DNA from: an uncultured Christensenellaceae bacterium
Lineage (GTDB): Bacteria; Bacillota; Clostridia; Christensenellales; Pumilibacteraceae
Direction: 5' to 3'
DNA: 64,000 bases
Assembly: GCA_910587455.1 (NCBI GenBank)
Contig: CAJULK010000005.1
Coordinates: forward strand, 53,960-117,959
The position numbers and the translations under genes were made by a program. Positions 36,733 to 46,244 of the stretch are shown here, piece after piece (within the stretch, counting starts at the first letter, position 1; each line of letters starts with the position of its first letter). The notes beneath the pieces are model-generated. The model worked only from the letters and a program-made list of their open reading frames with translations, made no database searches and was not told the DNA's origin.

Positions 36733-38090
36733 TAGCAAACATTATAAACGCGCAACGCGAATACTTTGCGGCGCACAAAACGCTCGATGTAAAGACACGA
36801 CTCGCGTACTTAAAGAGCCTTAAACGCGAAATACGCGAAAGGACCGCCGACATAGCCGCGGCGCTCAAATCCGATCTCGGAAAATCACCGTCCGAATCGT
36901 ACTTGTCCGAAATAGGCATGGTGCTCGAGGACCTCGGGTTTCACGTCAAACACCTTAAAAGCTGGACAAAACCGAAGCGCAGGAAATCGCCGCTCGCGCA
37001 GTTCCCGTCCAAAAGCTATATTATGCCGTCGCCGTACGGCAACACTCTTATAATTTCGCCGTGGAACTATCCTTTTCTTTTGTCCATGCAGCCGCTCGTC
37101 GGGGCAATCGCCGCAGGCAATACCGTCCTGCTAAAACCGTCGCGAAGTTCCGCCGCCACGAGCGCGGTTATTAACGAGATTTTGGAACGCGTATTCCCGC
37201 AAGAACTCGCGGCGTGCGCGTACGGCACCGACGGAATAAACGACGAAGTTCTCGCCAATAAGTTCGACTATATTTTCTTTACCGGCGGCAAAGACGTAGG
37301 CAAAAAAGTGTACCGCGCTGCGAGCGAATACCTTACGCCCGTAACGCTCGAGCTCGGCGGCAAAAGCCCCGCGGTTATTGACCGCACGGCGAAGATCGAC
37401 CTTGCGGCAAAGCGCGTCGTTTTCGGCAAGTTTCTAAACGTCGGACAGACTTGCGTCGCGCCCGACTATGCCGTAGTGCACGAGAGCGTTGCGGAACGGT
37501 TTGTGGAATGTCTTAAAAAACACATCGCAAAACTCTACCCCCGCGCGCTCGAAAACGACGAATACGGAAAGATCATCAGCGAACGGCATTTCGAGCGGGT
37601 CAAGGATCTAATTTGCGGCAACGTGGTATGCGGCGGAAACTATTCGGCGGCGACTCAAAAGATCGAGCCGACCGTCATATTCCCAGCAAGCCTCGACGAT
37701 CCCGCGATGCGCGAGGAAATATTCGGACCGATACTGCCCGTGCTGACGTACAAAACAGACGAAGAACTTTTCGAAATTTTGGACAAAAACCCTACTCCGC
37801 TCGCGTTCTATCTTTTTACTTCCAAAAAGAAAGCCGAACGATATATTCTGCCGCGCGTGCGCTTCGGCGGGGGCTGCGTAAACGACACCGTTATACATAT
37901 AGCGTCGTCGCTTATCCCGTTTGGCGGCGTCGGAAGCTCGGGGATCGGGAGCTATCACGGCAAAAAGAGTTTCGAAACATTTTCGCACATGAAATCGGTG
38001 CTCAAAAAGTCGAACGCGATCGATCTTCCCATTCGCTACACGCCGTATACGAAATCCAAGGACAAAATGATACGCTTCTTTATGAAGTAA
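36729..38090 (+). CDS. Class 3-type aldehyde dehydrogenase
   Basis: Oxidises an aldehyde with NAD(P)+. The 453 residues match the short class 3/fatty-aldehyde family. The catalytic Cys is in GQTCVAPDY, the general base Glu in LELGGKSP, and the cofactor loop in FTGGKDVGK. The C-terminus is basic (YTKSKDKMIRFFMK). Coupling to the alcohol dehydrogenase (ATGA overlap) suggests an alcohol-aldehyde-acid interconversion, perhaps of long-chain substrates; the substrate is inference. Confidence 0.92.
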   Translation: MIANIINAQREYFAAHKTLDVKTRLAYLKSLKREIRERTADIAAALKSDLGKSPSESYLSEIGMVLEDLGFHVKHLKSWTKPKRRKSPLAQFPSKSYIMPSPYGNTLIISPWNYPFLLSMQPLVGAIAAGNTVLLKPSRSSAATSAVINEILERVFPQELAACAYGTDGINDEVLANKFDYIFFTGGKDVGKKVYRAASEYLTPVTLELGGKSPAVIDRTAKIDLAAKRVVFGKFLNVGQTCVAPDYAVVHESVAERFVECLKKHIAKLYPRALENDEYGKIISERHFERVKDLICGNVVCGGNYSAATQKIEPTVIFPASLDDPAMREEIFGPILPVLTYKTDEELFEILDKNPTPLAFYLFTSKKKAERYILPRVRFGGGCVNDTVIHIASSLIPFGGVGSSGIGSYHGKKSFETFSHMKSVLKKSNAIDLPIRYTPYTKSKDKMIRFFMK

Positions 38091-38134
38091 AAACGTGCAT
38101 TACGAAATTTTTTCGGCTAAGCGGTCAAAAACGG

Positions 38135-38163
38135 TTGCAAAATGCTTTGGTCTATGGTATAAT
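38135..38163 (+). promoter_or_regulatory. tRNA-Glu promoter
   Basis: TTGCAA (38135-38140), 17 bp, TATAAT (38158-38163). Transcription would start only a few bases before the tRNA. Confidence 0.8.
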
Positions 38164-38175
38164 CATTTAGGTTTT

Positions 38176-38250
38176 GCCGCTATAGTCTAGAGGTTAGGAC
38201 GTTGGCCTCTCACGCCGAAGACCCGGGTTCGATTCCCGGTGGCGGTGCCA
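38176..38250 (+). tRNA. tRNA-Glu (anticodon CTC)
   Basis: A 75-nt cloverleaf. The acceptor GCCGCTA pairs with TGGCGGT, the anticodon stem TTGGC/GCCGA encloses CTCTCAC (anticodon CTC), and the T arm is CCGGGTTCGATTCCCGG. The 3' CCA is encoded. Confidence 0.96.
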
Positions 38251-38291
38251 CAAAACGAATCGGAACGTTTGTTTCGATTCGTTTTGTTTTT
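38251..38291 (+). terminator. Terminator after tRNA-Glu
   Basis: A 12-bp stem (CAAAACGAATCG with CGATTCGTTTTG) is followed by TTTTT. Confidence 0.9.
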
Positions 38292-38410
38292 ACGAAGGCA
38301 TAGATATTCTCGAATATTCCGCATGATTTCGCGGCTTCGGAATAGCCGCATGCAAAAAAGAACAGTCCGCAAATGCACTCCCGTAGAAAACCTAAAACTT
38401 AATTATAATA

Positions 38411-38436
38411 TAAAAGGCGCGGCTTCACGCCGCGCC
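38411..38436 (-). terminator. Terminator of the tig-clpP-clpX operon
   Basis: The stem GGCGCGGC/GCCGCGCC has a 5-nt loop and, on the minus strand, is followed by TTTTAT. The rest of 38292-38521 shows no gene. Confidence 0.85.
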
Positions 38437-38521
38437 CGATCATTTTTAATCTGAGGATTACCAAATCCCCCTATGGGAACTACGGTAAAAGACAGTCTTT
38501 TTATTTTGTGTTTATCGCTGT

Positions 38522-39817
38522 TTACGCCGCGTCTTTGACGATCTTGGGCGGTTTGCCGTCGTGTATCGTTTCGGCGGTTATAATGACCTTTTTGATGGTC
38601 TTATCGGACGGTACGGAGTACATTACATCGAGAATCGCGTTTTCGACGATCGTTCTGAGTCCGCGCGCGCCCGTATGCAGCGCGATCGCTTTGTCCGCTA
38701 TCGCCGACAGCGCGCTCTCGTCGAACTCGAGCTGAACTCCGTCGAGATCCAACAGCTTTACGTACTGCTTGACTATGGCGTTTTTGGGTTCGGTAAGCAC
38801 GCGAACAAGGTCTTCCGATTTAAGATCCTTGAGCGCTACCGTGACGGGAACGCGCCCGACAAGCTCGGGGATCAGTCCGAACTTTATAAGATCCTGCGGC
38901 TGAACCTGAGGGAGTATCGTATCGGGATCGGTCTTTTCGCTGTGCGTAGCATTGCCGAAACCTATGCGCGTTTTGCCGAGTCTGTCCGAAACTATCTTGT
39001 CGAGACCTACGAACGCACCGCCGAGAATAAACAGCACGTTTGTCGTGTCCATATGGATAAACTCCTGCTGCGGGTGCTTTCTTCCGCCGTTGGGCGGGAT
39101 GCTCGACACAGTGCTCTCTATGATCTTGAGAAGCGATTGCTGAACGCCCTCGCCCGATACGTCGCGGGTTATGGAAACGTTTTCGCTCTTGCGCGCTATC
39201 TTATCTACTTCGTCTATATATATGATCCCGCGCTCGGCTGCGGCGATGTCGTAATCGGCGTTCTTTATGAGCCGGAGAAGAATGTTTTCTACGTCCTCGC
39301 CGACATACCCCGCTTCGGTGAGCGTCGTCGCATCCACCATTGCGAACGGAACTTTGAGTATTTTGGAAAGCGTTTGCGCAAGCAAAGTCTTACCGCAACC
39401 GGACGGACCGAACATGAGTATATTGCTCTTATTAAGCTCGACGTCGCCCGAAACGTTGCGCTCGGCAACGGTGCGCTCGTCGTCGCGGCCGCGCGACATA
39501 CCCGACACATTGCGCAGGTTGTAATTGACGCGCTTATAGTGATTATACACCGCAACCGACAGCACGCGCTTGGCCTCGTCCTGTCCGATAATATATTTAT
39601 CGAGCTCCGCTTTGAGCTGCTCGGGCGGCAAGAGCGCCACCTTATCGGCAACGGGCGCACGCGACTGATCGTCCAGCTGCTTGCGGCAAATCGCCACACA
39701 TTCGTTACAAATATAGATGTTGTCACCGGGCGCGGCTATAAGGTGCTCGACTTTTTCCTCGGGCTTACCGCAAAACGAGCAATGCGGCTCGTCGTGTCCG
39801 ACAGTCTTTTTTGCCAT
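38522..39817 (-). CDS. clpX: ATP-dependent Clp protease ATP-binding subunit ClpX
   Basis: A AAA+ unfoldase that feeds substrates to ClpP. It has 431 residues: an N-terminal C4 zinc finger (CSFCGKPE and CNECV), Walker A GPSGCGKT, Walker B IIYIDEVDKIA, and the ClpP-contacting IGF loop region (TRIGFG). It is the last gene of the tig-clpP-clpX operon, 23 bp after clpP. Confidence 0.97.
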   Translation of the reverse strand: MAKKTVGHDEPHCSFCGKPEEKVEHLIAAPGDNIYICNECVAICRKQLDDQSRAPVADKVALLPPEQLKAELDKYIIGQDEAKRVLSVAVYNHYKRVNYNLRNVSGMSRGRDDERTVAERNVSGDVELNKSNILMFGPSGCGKTLLAQTLSKILKVPFAMVDATTLTEAGYVGEDVENILLRLIKNADYDIAAAERGIIYIDEVDKIARKSENVSITRDVSGEGVQQSLLKIIESTVSSIPPNGGRKHPQQEFIHMDTTNVLFILGGAFVGLDKIVSDRLGKTRIGFGNATHSEKTDPDTILPQVQPQDLIKFGLIPELVGRVPVTVALKDLKSEDLVRVLTEPKNAIVKQYVKLLDLDGVQLEFDESALSAIADKAIALHTGARGLRTIVENAILDVMYSVPSDKTIKKVIITAETIHDGKPPKIVKDAA

Positions 39818-39840
39818 TAAACGAAAACTCTCCTAAAATT

Positions 39841-40449
39841 TTAAGCGCGGCGTTCGACTATGCCGTCGATGATCCCGTATGCCTTTGCCTCTTCGGCGAA
39901 CATATAATAATCGCGTTCGACGTCGCGTTCGATACGATCGAGCGGCTGATTGCAATTTTTCGCGAGGATCTCGTTCATGCGCTTTTTGACGCGAAGAATA
40001 TGTTCGGCGGTTATAGCTATATCGCTCGCCTGTCCCTGCGCGCCGCCCGACGGCTGATGGATCATGATCTCGCTGTTGGGAAGCGCAAAGCGCTTGCCCT
40101 TGGCGCCGCTCGACAAAAGGAACGCACCCATAGACGCCGCCATGCCGACGCATATGGTCTGCACGTCGCACTTAATGTAATTCATTGTATCGTAAATCGC
40201 CATTCCCGCAGTGACAGAGCCGCCCGGGCTGTTTATATAAAGCGAAATATCCTGATCTTCGCCCTTGCTCTCGAGATACATGAGCTGAGCGACGACAAGG
40301 TCGGCGGTTATGTCCGTGACCTCGCCGGTCAAGAACACGACGCGATCTTCGAGAAGCCGCGAAAAAATATCGTACGACCTCTCGCCGCGGTTGGTCTGCT
40401 CTACGACCATGGGCACTAAATCGTTTTTTATACGGTCTATTCTGTTCAT
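39841..40449 (-). CDS. clpP: ATP-dependent Clp protease proteolytic subunit
   Basis: A 202-residue serine peptidase that forms the proteolytic chamber. The catalytic triad is Ser106 (AASMGAFLL), His131 (MIHQPSGG) and Asp180 (VERDYYM). The gene lies 20 bp after tig and before clpX, the usual order. Confidence 0.97.
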   Translation of the reverse strand: MNRIDRIKNDLVPMVVEQTNRGERSYDIFSRLLEDRVVFLTGEVTDITADLVVAQLMYLESKGEDQDISLYINSPGGSVTAGMAIYDTMNYIKCDVQTICVGMAASMGAFLLSSGAKGKRFALPNSEIMIHQPSGGAQGQASDIAITAEHILRVKKRMNEILAKNCNQPLDRIERDVERDYYMFAEEAKAYGIIDGIVERRA

Positions 40450-40469
40450 AACGTCTCCTCGCTTTTATA

Positions 40470-41936
40470 CTATTCGGATTTTTTACTTTCCGCTTTGGGC
40501 GCCGCCGGCTTTTTAGCCGCAGGTTTTTTGGCTGCGGGTTTTTTAGCCGCCGTCTCGCCGTCTGCGGGTTTTTCGGTCTTATCCGACTGAGACTTTTTTG
40601 CCGACGGCTTCTTTGCTGCGGGCTTTTCGGCTTTTTCTTCTTCCGCCGGTTTATCGAGCACGAACTCGTTGCTTTCCAGAAGCAGATCGAAGAACTTGTC
40701 GGTCATGATGTCGTTCATGGCGACTTCCTCGACAGAGCCGTTCATGCTCTTTGCGTCGCGCTCGAACTCTGCGCGTGCCATCGGGTCTCTGAGTTTGTTC
40801 TTAACTTCCTCGGGCGTGACTTCCAATTTTTCCGCCGCGATTATAGCGCGCATTACCTGACGCATTTTTATATTGCGAGCGGCAGGCTCTTTGCGCTCTT
40901 CGCGGTACTGCTCGACCGACGAATTGCTGTATTTGAGATAATCCTCGGGCTTTATGCCGTAATGCGACATCTGATGCTCGAACTCTCTGTACATTCTGTC
41001 GATCTCCGCGGAGAGTATCTTATCGCTTAGCTCGGTGCTTTCGGCGTTGTCCGTAACAGCCTTCATTGCGGCGTCTATACGCTCGTTGCGCATACGCTGT
41101 GCGGCTGACTTTTCAAGTCCTTCGCGCACGGCGTTTTTGTACTCTTCGACAGTGGAATACAAGCCGCGGTTCTTGACGAACTCGTCGTTGAGCTCGGGTA
41201 TCTCCTCCATGCGCACTTCGTTGACTTTGACGTGGAACACTGCGTCCTTGCCCTTAAGGTTTTCGGCGTGATACTCGTCGGGGAACTTTACTTTGACGTC
41301 GCGTTCCTCGCCTGCCGACGCGCCTACCAAACCGTCCTCGAAACCGGGGATAAAAGCGCCGCTGCCGAGCTTGAGCTCGTGGTTTTCGGCTTTGCCGCCC
41401 TCGAACTCCACGCCGTCCACCGTGCCGACGTAATCTATTACGGTCACATCGCCGAGCGCTGCCGGACGGTCAACCTTGACTAGCCGCGAAGCACGTTTGA
41501 GATCGGCGTTTATCGAAGCGTTTACGTCGTCGTCGTTTACATTATACTCAATCTTAGGCAGTTTAATACCTTTATATGCACCGAGCTTTATCTCGGGATA
41601 GAGCGTAGCGGTAAGCGAGAAAGCAAGCGCAGCGCCGTCCTCGGGCTTATCCATGGAAAGTTCGGGCTGACCGAATATCTCGAGCTCGGGATGTTCCGCA
41701 AGCACCTTGTTATATGCACGGTTGATCGCAATGTCGATCGCGGCGTCGAAGAAAACGCCCTGACCGTAATGCATTTCTATAAAGCGGCGCGGAGCATGAC
41801 CGGGGCGGAAACCGGGAACTTTATATCTGCCCTTCGTGCGGTTGTACGCTTCGGTCATTTCGTTTTCCCACTCGGCGGCGTCGAGCGAGATCTTAAAAAC
41901 AGCCGCGCTCTCTTTTTTCTCAAATGTTGACTTCAT
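40470..41936 (-). CDS. tig: Trigger factor chaperone/prolyl isomerase with Lys/Ala/Pro-rich tail
   Basis: A ribosome-bound chaperone. The 488 residues include the N-terminal ribosome-binding domain (signature near GFRPGHAPRRFIE), the FKBP-type isomerase domain (about 155-240) and the helical C-terminal domain. The last 60 residues or so form a repetitive AAKKPAAKKPAAKK-like tail not found in standard trigger factors. The start at 41936 has GGAGGAAT; the longer frame to 41996 contains the promoter. Confidence 0.95.
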   Translation of the reverse strand: MKSTFEKKESAAVFKISLDAAEWENEMTEAYNRTKGRYKVPGFRPGHAPRRFIEMHYGQGVFFDAAIDIAINRAYNKVLAEHPELEIFGQPELSMDKPEDGAALAFSLTATLYPEIKLGAYKGIKLPKIEYNVNDDDVNASINADLKRASRLVKVDRPAALGDVTVIDYVGTVDGVEFEGGKAENHELKLGSGAFIPGFEDGLVGASAGEERDVKVKFPDEYHAENLKGKDAVFHVKVNEVRMEEIPELNDEFVKNRGLYSTVEEYKNAVREGLEKSAAQRMRNERIDAAMKAVTDNAESTELSDKILSAEIDRMYREFEHQMSHYGIKPEDYLKYSNSSVEQYREERKEPAARNIKMRQVMRAIIAAEKLEVTPEEVKNKLRDPMARAEFERDAKSMNGSVEEVAMNDIMTDKFFDLLLESNEFVLDKPAEEEKAEKPAAKKPSAKKSQSDKTEKPADGETAAKKPAAKKPAAKKPAAPKAESKKSE

Positions 41937-41967
41937 GTATTCCTCCAAATAAATACGTAACTTTACT

Positions 41968-41996
41968 ATTCTATCATGATACGACGGCATTGTCAA
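41968..41996 (-). promoter_or_regulatory. Promoter of tig-clpP-clpX
   Basis: On the minus strand, TTGACA (41991-41996), 17 bp, TAGAAT (41968-41973), followed by a leader of about 25 nt with GGAGG. Confidence 0.8.
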
Positions 41997-42115
41997 TCTT
42001 TTGAATTACCATTGCGGGCAAAATCCGAAAAATCCGAATCGCCGACATTCAAACTCGACAAAAACGTCACCCTCTCCGCGTTTGCATATGCCGCTACTAT
42101 TTTCCGCCCATTCTG

Positions 42116-42144
42116 TTTACAAACGCCGCACGACGTGATATAAT
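42116..42144 (+). promoter_or_regulatory. Leaderless-type promoter of rqcH
   Basis: TTTACA (42116-42121), 17 bp, TATAAT (42139-42144), six bases, ATG at 42151. Confidence 0.8.
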
Positions 42145-42150
42145 CGTCTT

Positions 42151-43824
42151 ATGCCCAAGGACGCTCTTACAATTTACAGATCTGCCGAGGAATTGGACAT
42201 GCTCGTCGGCGGACGCGTCGATAAAGTCGCGATGCCTAACGGCGACACGATGATCCTGCTCTTTCATACGAGCGCAGGCAATCACAGGCTGCTTATTTCG
42301 TGCAACCCTTCGCTGCCGCGCGTGCACATAACAAAGCTCACGTACAAGAATCCCGAAGCGGCTACGGGCACGCTGATGTATTTTCGCAAACGGCTCACGG
42401 GCGCCGTTCTCGAAGCCGTGGAAAAAGACAAATGCGAGCGCATGATCACGTTTCGATTTTCGGCATTCGACGAACTTCGCGAACGCGTCAAGTATGCGCT
42501 CGTCGCCGAACTGACGGGAAAGTGCGCAAACGTCGTATTCGTCGAAAACAACGGAAAGATAGGCAACTGTCTGCGCAGGATATATGCCGAAGCGCCCGGC
42601 AAGCGCGCGGTGTTCCCCGGGCTCGACTATGCTATGCCCAACCCCACGGGACGCATCGGCGTGTTCGACCGCAACGGGCTTAAAGCGCGCATAGCGGAAG
42701 CAGGCGACGTCAAGCTGTCTTTCGCCGCCGACAAATGTGTGGCAGGCCTTGCAAGCTCGACGGTAAACGAGCTTGTTTATTCGCTAGGGCTATGCGAAGA
42801 AAACGCGCGAAACGCCGACGCCGCGGACAAGTTCATAGACGGCGCGCAAGCGCTATATTACGCGCCGCTCGCGCCGTCGGTAACGTTTGACGGCGAAAAA
42901 CCGCTCGACTTTTACTTGAAACCGTACGCCACGTGCGCAGGCACGGTAAGGCGTTTTTCCACGCTGAACGAAGCGATGGACGAATATTATTCCAAGCTGT
43001 TTTCCGCTTCAGATCTCGCGGCGTATATAAAGCCGCTTAAAAACGCAGTCAAGTCAGCCGTGACGAAAAACAAAAAGCGGCTCGCCGACGCCGTGCAAAA
43101 GCTCGCCGAAAGCGAAATGTGCGACCGCGACCGCATACTCGGCGAACTGATAACGGCAAACATTTACAGAATAAAACGCGGCGACAGATCGGTCACTGTC
43201 CAAAACTACTACGACGAAAACGGCGGCACGATCGACATAGCGCTCGACGTCACCAAGAATGCACAGCAGAACGCCGCCGCCTACTACAAGGCGTACAACA
43301 AGAAGAAAAAAGCCGCCGTATATGCCGAGGCGCAGAAAAAAGCCGCCGCCGAAGCGCTCGACACGCTCGTGGGAATATCGTCCGAACTCGAACTTTGCAC
43401 CGACAAGCGCGAACTCGACGAAGTGCGCGCCGAGCTCGTTTCGCTCGGGCTGATCCGACCCGAAACCAAAAAGCGCAAGGAAAAGCCGACGCCGTCCGAA
43501 CCGTACAAATTCGACGTTTCTGGCGCGACGCTTCTCGTAGGCAAGAACCACGCGCAAAACGACAGGATCACGCGCGGCGCGGCAAAGACGGACATTTGGC
43601 TGCACGTAAAGGACGCGCACGGCTGCCACGCGGTGCTCAAAACTTCTTCGCCTACCGACGAGCAACTTCTCCGCGCGGCGCAAATCGCCGCATTCTATTC
43701 GGAAATGCGCGGCGCGGACAACGTCGCGGTAGACTACACCGCCGCAAAGCACGTGTTTTCGCACGGCGGCGGCAAAGCCGAATATTTCGAATACAAAACG
43801 ATCATAGTAACGCCGAAAAAATAA
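42151..43824 (+). CDS. rqcH: Ribosome quality-control protein RqcH (NFACT family)
   Basis: Binds stalled 50S subunits and directs addition of C-terminal alanine tails. It has 557 residues in the NFACT order: NFACT-N (about 1-200), HhH and coiled-coil middle (about 270-430, very Lys/Ala-rich) and NFACT-R at the C-terminus (LLVGKNHAQNDRIT, DIWLHVKDAHG, KHVFSHGGGK). Such proteins were earlier annotated as fibronectin-binding. The start codon lies six bases after the -10 box, with no ribosome-binding site. Confidence 0.93.
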   Translation: MPKDALTIYRSAEELDMLVGGRVDKVAMPNGDTMILLFHTSAGNHRLLISCNPSLPRVHITKLTYKNPEAATGTLMYFRKRLTGAVLEAVEKDKCERMITFRFSAFDELRERVKYALVAELTGKCANVVFVENNGKIGNCLRRIYAEAPGKRAVFPGLDYAMPNPTGRIGVFDRNGLKARIAEAGDVKLSFAADKCVAGLASSTVNELVYSLGLCEENARNADAADKFIDGAQALYYAPLAPSVTFDGEKPLDFYLKPYATCAGTVRRFSTLNEAMDEYYSKLFSASDLAAYIKPLKNAVKSAVTKNKKRLADAVQKLAESEMCDRDRILGELITANIYRIKRGDRSVTVQNYYDENGGTIDIALDVTKNAQQNAAAYYKAYNKKKKAAVYAEAQKKAAAEALDTLVGISSELELCTDKRELDEVRAELVSLGLIRPETKKRKEKPTPSEPYKFDVSGATLLVGKNHAQNDRITRGAAKTDIWLHVKDAHGCHAVLKTSSPTDEQLLRAAQIAAFYSEMRGADNVAVDYTAAKHVFSHGGGKAEYFEYKTIIVTPKK

Positions 43825-43869
43825 ACGGACGACTCGGCTCGCTTATACCGCCGATATAGCCGTCGCTTT

Positions 43870-44691
43870 TTAGCGCTCGGAAGCTGCCTGAGAATATAAT
43901 TTTATCAACTGCTTAGCCACGCCGTCGTCGGAGTTTTTGCCGATGACGGCTGTCGCCATGAATTTAAGTTCTTCGCAAGCGTTCTCTACGGCGTAACTCT
44001 CGTCGGCGGCGCGAAACATTTGCGCGTCGTTTTTTCCGTCGCCGAACACGACCAGCCGACAGCCGAGCATGCGTTTGATCTCCGAAATAGCGTTCGCTTT
44101 GGTCGCCGCTTTCGGCATGATCTCCAACCACTGCGCGCCCGAATATATATCGCGCTGATAGACGCACGAATGATCGCGCTTGAATTTTTCGTACAGCGGC
44201 GCAAGTTTTGTCGGCGCGTCGATACACGTCAGATAGAATGCGTCGCCTTTATACAGATCGGTCGCCGACCGCACGGGATTTCGGCGCACGGACGTTTTGC
44301 GCGTGGCGATAAACTCCGCGCCGTCTTGCGTAAGTTTATCGGGCATATACGAAAATTTTTCGCGCCCGTCGATCAACGAGTATACGATCGGATACACGCC
44401 CGCTTCGAGCAAGCTGTCGATAACGGGCGCAGCCGTATCTTCGAAAGTGTTTTTAACGATGATACTCCCGTCCGCGCCGACGGCGAACGCACCGTTATAC
44501 AGCACGCGCGGCGCGCTCGTCAAAAGCCCCTCCGTCACCTGCGCCGCGGTCTCGCCGCTGCGCGCCGTGGCGTACGTAAACAGCATGCCGCGCCCGACGA
44601 ACTCGTTTATGACGCGCTCTGTGTATGCCGAAACTTTCTGTTCGGGACCGAGCAGCGTGCCGTCCAGATCGGTCACAAACAGCGTTTTCAC
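43870..44691 (-). CDS. Cof-type HAD phosphatase
   Basis: A 273-residue HAD hydrolase of the Cof (type IIB cap) group, likely acting on sugar or nucleotide phosphates. Motif I is DLDGTLLG and the final acidic motif is FGDGKNDAQM. The start is GTG at 44691, overlapping the stop of the trmH-like gene (GTGA), so it is translationally coupled. Confidence 0.88.
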   Translation of the reverse strand: MKTLFVTDLDGTLLGPEQKVSAYTERVINEFVGRGMLFTYATARSGETAAQVTEGLLTSAPRVLYNGAFAVGADGSIIVKNTFEDTAAPVIDSLLEAGVYPIVYSLIDGREKFSYMPDKLTQDGAEFIATRKTSVRRNPVRSATDLYKGDAFYLTCIDAPTKLAPLYEKFKRDHSCVYQRDIYSGAQWLEIMPKAATKANAISEIKRMLGCRLVVFGDGKNDAQMFRAADESYAVENACEELKFMATAVIGKNSDDGVAKQLIKLYSQAASER

Positions 44692-45386
44692 GACACGTAC
44701 AGCCTGTACAGCGCGACGGACACGGCTACCGACAGATTGAGACTGTCAACTTTATCCGACTGCTCTATCCTAGCCGCGCCGAACTTATCGAAATCGTGCG
44801 GGAGTCCCGTCGCCTCGTTGCCGAACACGAGCGAATATTTTTTGTTTTTATCGAAGTTCACACGTCCGAACGGCGCGCCGCCGAGCATGAACGGCATTAC
44901 CGTGCGCCCCGGGAACGCCGCAAGATATTCGTCGAACGAAACGAAACATTTATGCGCAATGCCGAACACCGCGCCCATGCTCGCCCGCACCGTTTTGGGG
45001 TCGAACGGATCCGCGGCAGGCGTTATTACCGCGAGATCGGCACAGTCGAACGCCGCAACGTCGCGCATAATAGTACCGAGATTGCCGCTGTTCGACGGAT
45101 TGACGAGCACGACGTGATGTCTTTCGCTCGATATATCGCAGGCGAATTTATCGAATTCGGCTATCACGAAGCAGTTTTCTTTGGGGCTCAGAATATTGAA
45201 CGGCTTTTCGCCCACAGTCACCGGCACGCCGAGCGCCTCGGCTCTTTGCGTGACCGCTTCCACCTCCGAGCGCGGCGAAACGTATATGCGGCGCGCGCAC
45301 TCCGGACGTCTGTTCAAAAGTTCCATCGCCACCGTCGCGCCGAGCGCATACGAATAAGCGTCGTCTTTTTTGTACCGCTTTACCAT
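44688..45386 (-). CDS. TrmH-family (SPOUT) RNA methyltransferase
   Basis: A 232-residue RNA 2'-O-methyltransferase. SPOUT motifs are visible: NPSNSGNLGTIMRDVAAF (motif 1), the middle motif VMPFMLGG, and LVFGNEATGLP (motif 2) with a C-terminal LNLSVAVSVALY (motif 3). The RNA target is unknown. The ATG at 45386 lies six bases after TATAAT without a ribosome-binding site. The longer frame to 45461 overlaps the promoter. Confidence 0.9.
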   Translation of the reverse strand: MVKRYKKDDAYSYALGATVAMELLNRRPECARRIYVSPRSEVEAVTQRAEALGVPVTVGEKPFNILSPKENCFVIAEFDKFACDISSERHHVVLVNPSNSGNLGTIMRDVAAFDCADLAVITPAADPFDPKTVRASMGAVFGIAHKCFVSFDEYLAAFPGRTVMPFMLGGAPFGRVNFDKNKKYSLVFGNEATGLPHDFDKFGAARIEQSDKVDSLNLSVAVSVALYRLYVS

Positions 45387-45392
45387 ACAGAA

Positions 45393-45421
45393 ATTATAGA
45401 TTGCCGAGCGAGTTTTGTCAA
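45393..45421 (-). promoter_or_regulatory. Leaderless-type promoter of the trmH-like gene
   Basis: On the minus strand, TTGACA (45416-45421), 17 bp, TATAAT (45393-45398), six bases, ATG at 45386. Confidence 0.85.
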
Positions 45422-45462
45422 GAATAAACGGACACGAAATACGCTCCGCGTTTTTCGGCAAA

Positions 45463-45486
45463 CAAAAACCGCCCGTGAGGGCGGTC
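45463..45486 (-). terminator. Terminator of the pyrimidine operon
   Basis: On the minus strand, ACCGCCCTCACGGGCGGT is followed by TTTTGTTT. Confidence 0.9.
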
Positions 45487-45507
45487 GTTATCTCGAATCA
45501 TATCAAG

Positions 45508-45828
45508 CTATATCGCTATCCAAATAATACCGAACACGGCGAGCGCCAAAAGCACGCCCATGATACATACGTTTATGATCGCCGATTTGTATACGGGATC
45601 GCGGTGGTTTATCTTTTTTGAAAACAGTACGAGACAGCAGCGCACGACCGACATGGCTGCGCCGACAGCATAGCCGATAAAGCCGGCAAGAAGCACGCTG
45701 TCGTTTGTGCACAGTCCGACTATGAGCAACACAAACCCCGCAAGCATGACGAGGTCGCAGACTTGCCTGAGTCCGAACGGAGTGAAATATCTTACGAAAA
45801 TGTTTTTCTTTTTACGTGCCAATGCCAT
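45508..45828 (-). CDS. Small membrane protein
   Basis: A 106-residue protein with three hydrophobic segments (about 25-40, 45-65 and 83-105) and a Lys/Arg-rich N-terminus. No family is recognised. It is the last gene before the operon terminator. Confidence 0.75.
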   Translation of the reverse strand: MALARKKKNIFVRYFTPFGLRQVCDLVMLAGFVLLIVGLCTNDSVLLAGFIGYAVGAAMSVVRCCLVLFSKKINHRDPVYKSAIINVCIMGVLLALAVFGIIWIAI

Positions 45829-45855
45829 AACCGTTTCCTTTAATTTCGATTTGAT

Positions 45856-46197
45856 TTATACCAATGCTCTGATAAGACCTATAATAGTGGAGACCACGCC
45901 GAACGCAACAAGTACGACCATGATTATCCACAGTACGAACATACCCGTGCCGCGGTGCCGTGCGGAGTTATACGATAGGATTATCGGAACAACCATGCCG
46001 AGCGCAAAGCAAAGACTCTGTATCCAATGACACGCCTTGTCTACCCATTGCCAATCGAAAAAGTTGAAAAATCCCGATACCGCCATCGCGATACCTATCG
46101 CGATCACTACCCAAAACGAAAAACGGCTGAGCGTTATTCGAGGTCCGCCGGACGATGTGCGAATCGTCCTTGTTCTTTTATTCTTCTGCCTTGCCAT
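45856..46197 (-). CDS. Small membrane protein
   Basis: A 113-residue protein with three hydrophobic segments (about 27-44, 58-75, 87-110) and a basic N-terminus. AAAGAGG-type sequence precedes the ATG. It lies between pyrE and another small membrane protein in the same direction. Function unknown. Confidence 0.75.
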   Translation of the reverse strand: MARQKNKRTRTIRTSSGGPRITLSRFSFWVVIAIGIAMAVSGFFNFFDWQWVDKACHWIQSLCFALGMVVPIILSYNSARHRGTGMFVLWIIMVVLVAFGVVSTIIGLIRALV

Positions 46198-46244
46198 AAT
46201 TATACCTCTTTGAAAGATATTTTATTCGGGAGCGTACGCCCTGC

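Noticed and set aside
42097..42327. Minus-strand frame opposite the start of rqcH
   Set aside because: It overlaps the rqcH promoter and coding region and shows no protein signature.
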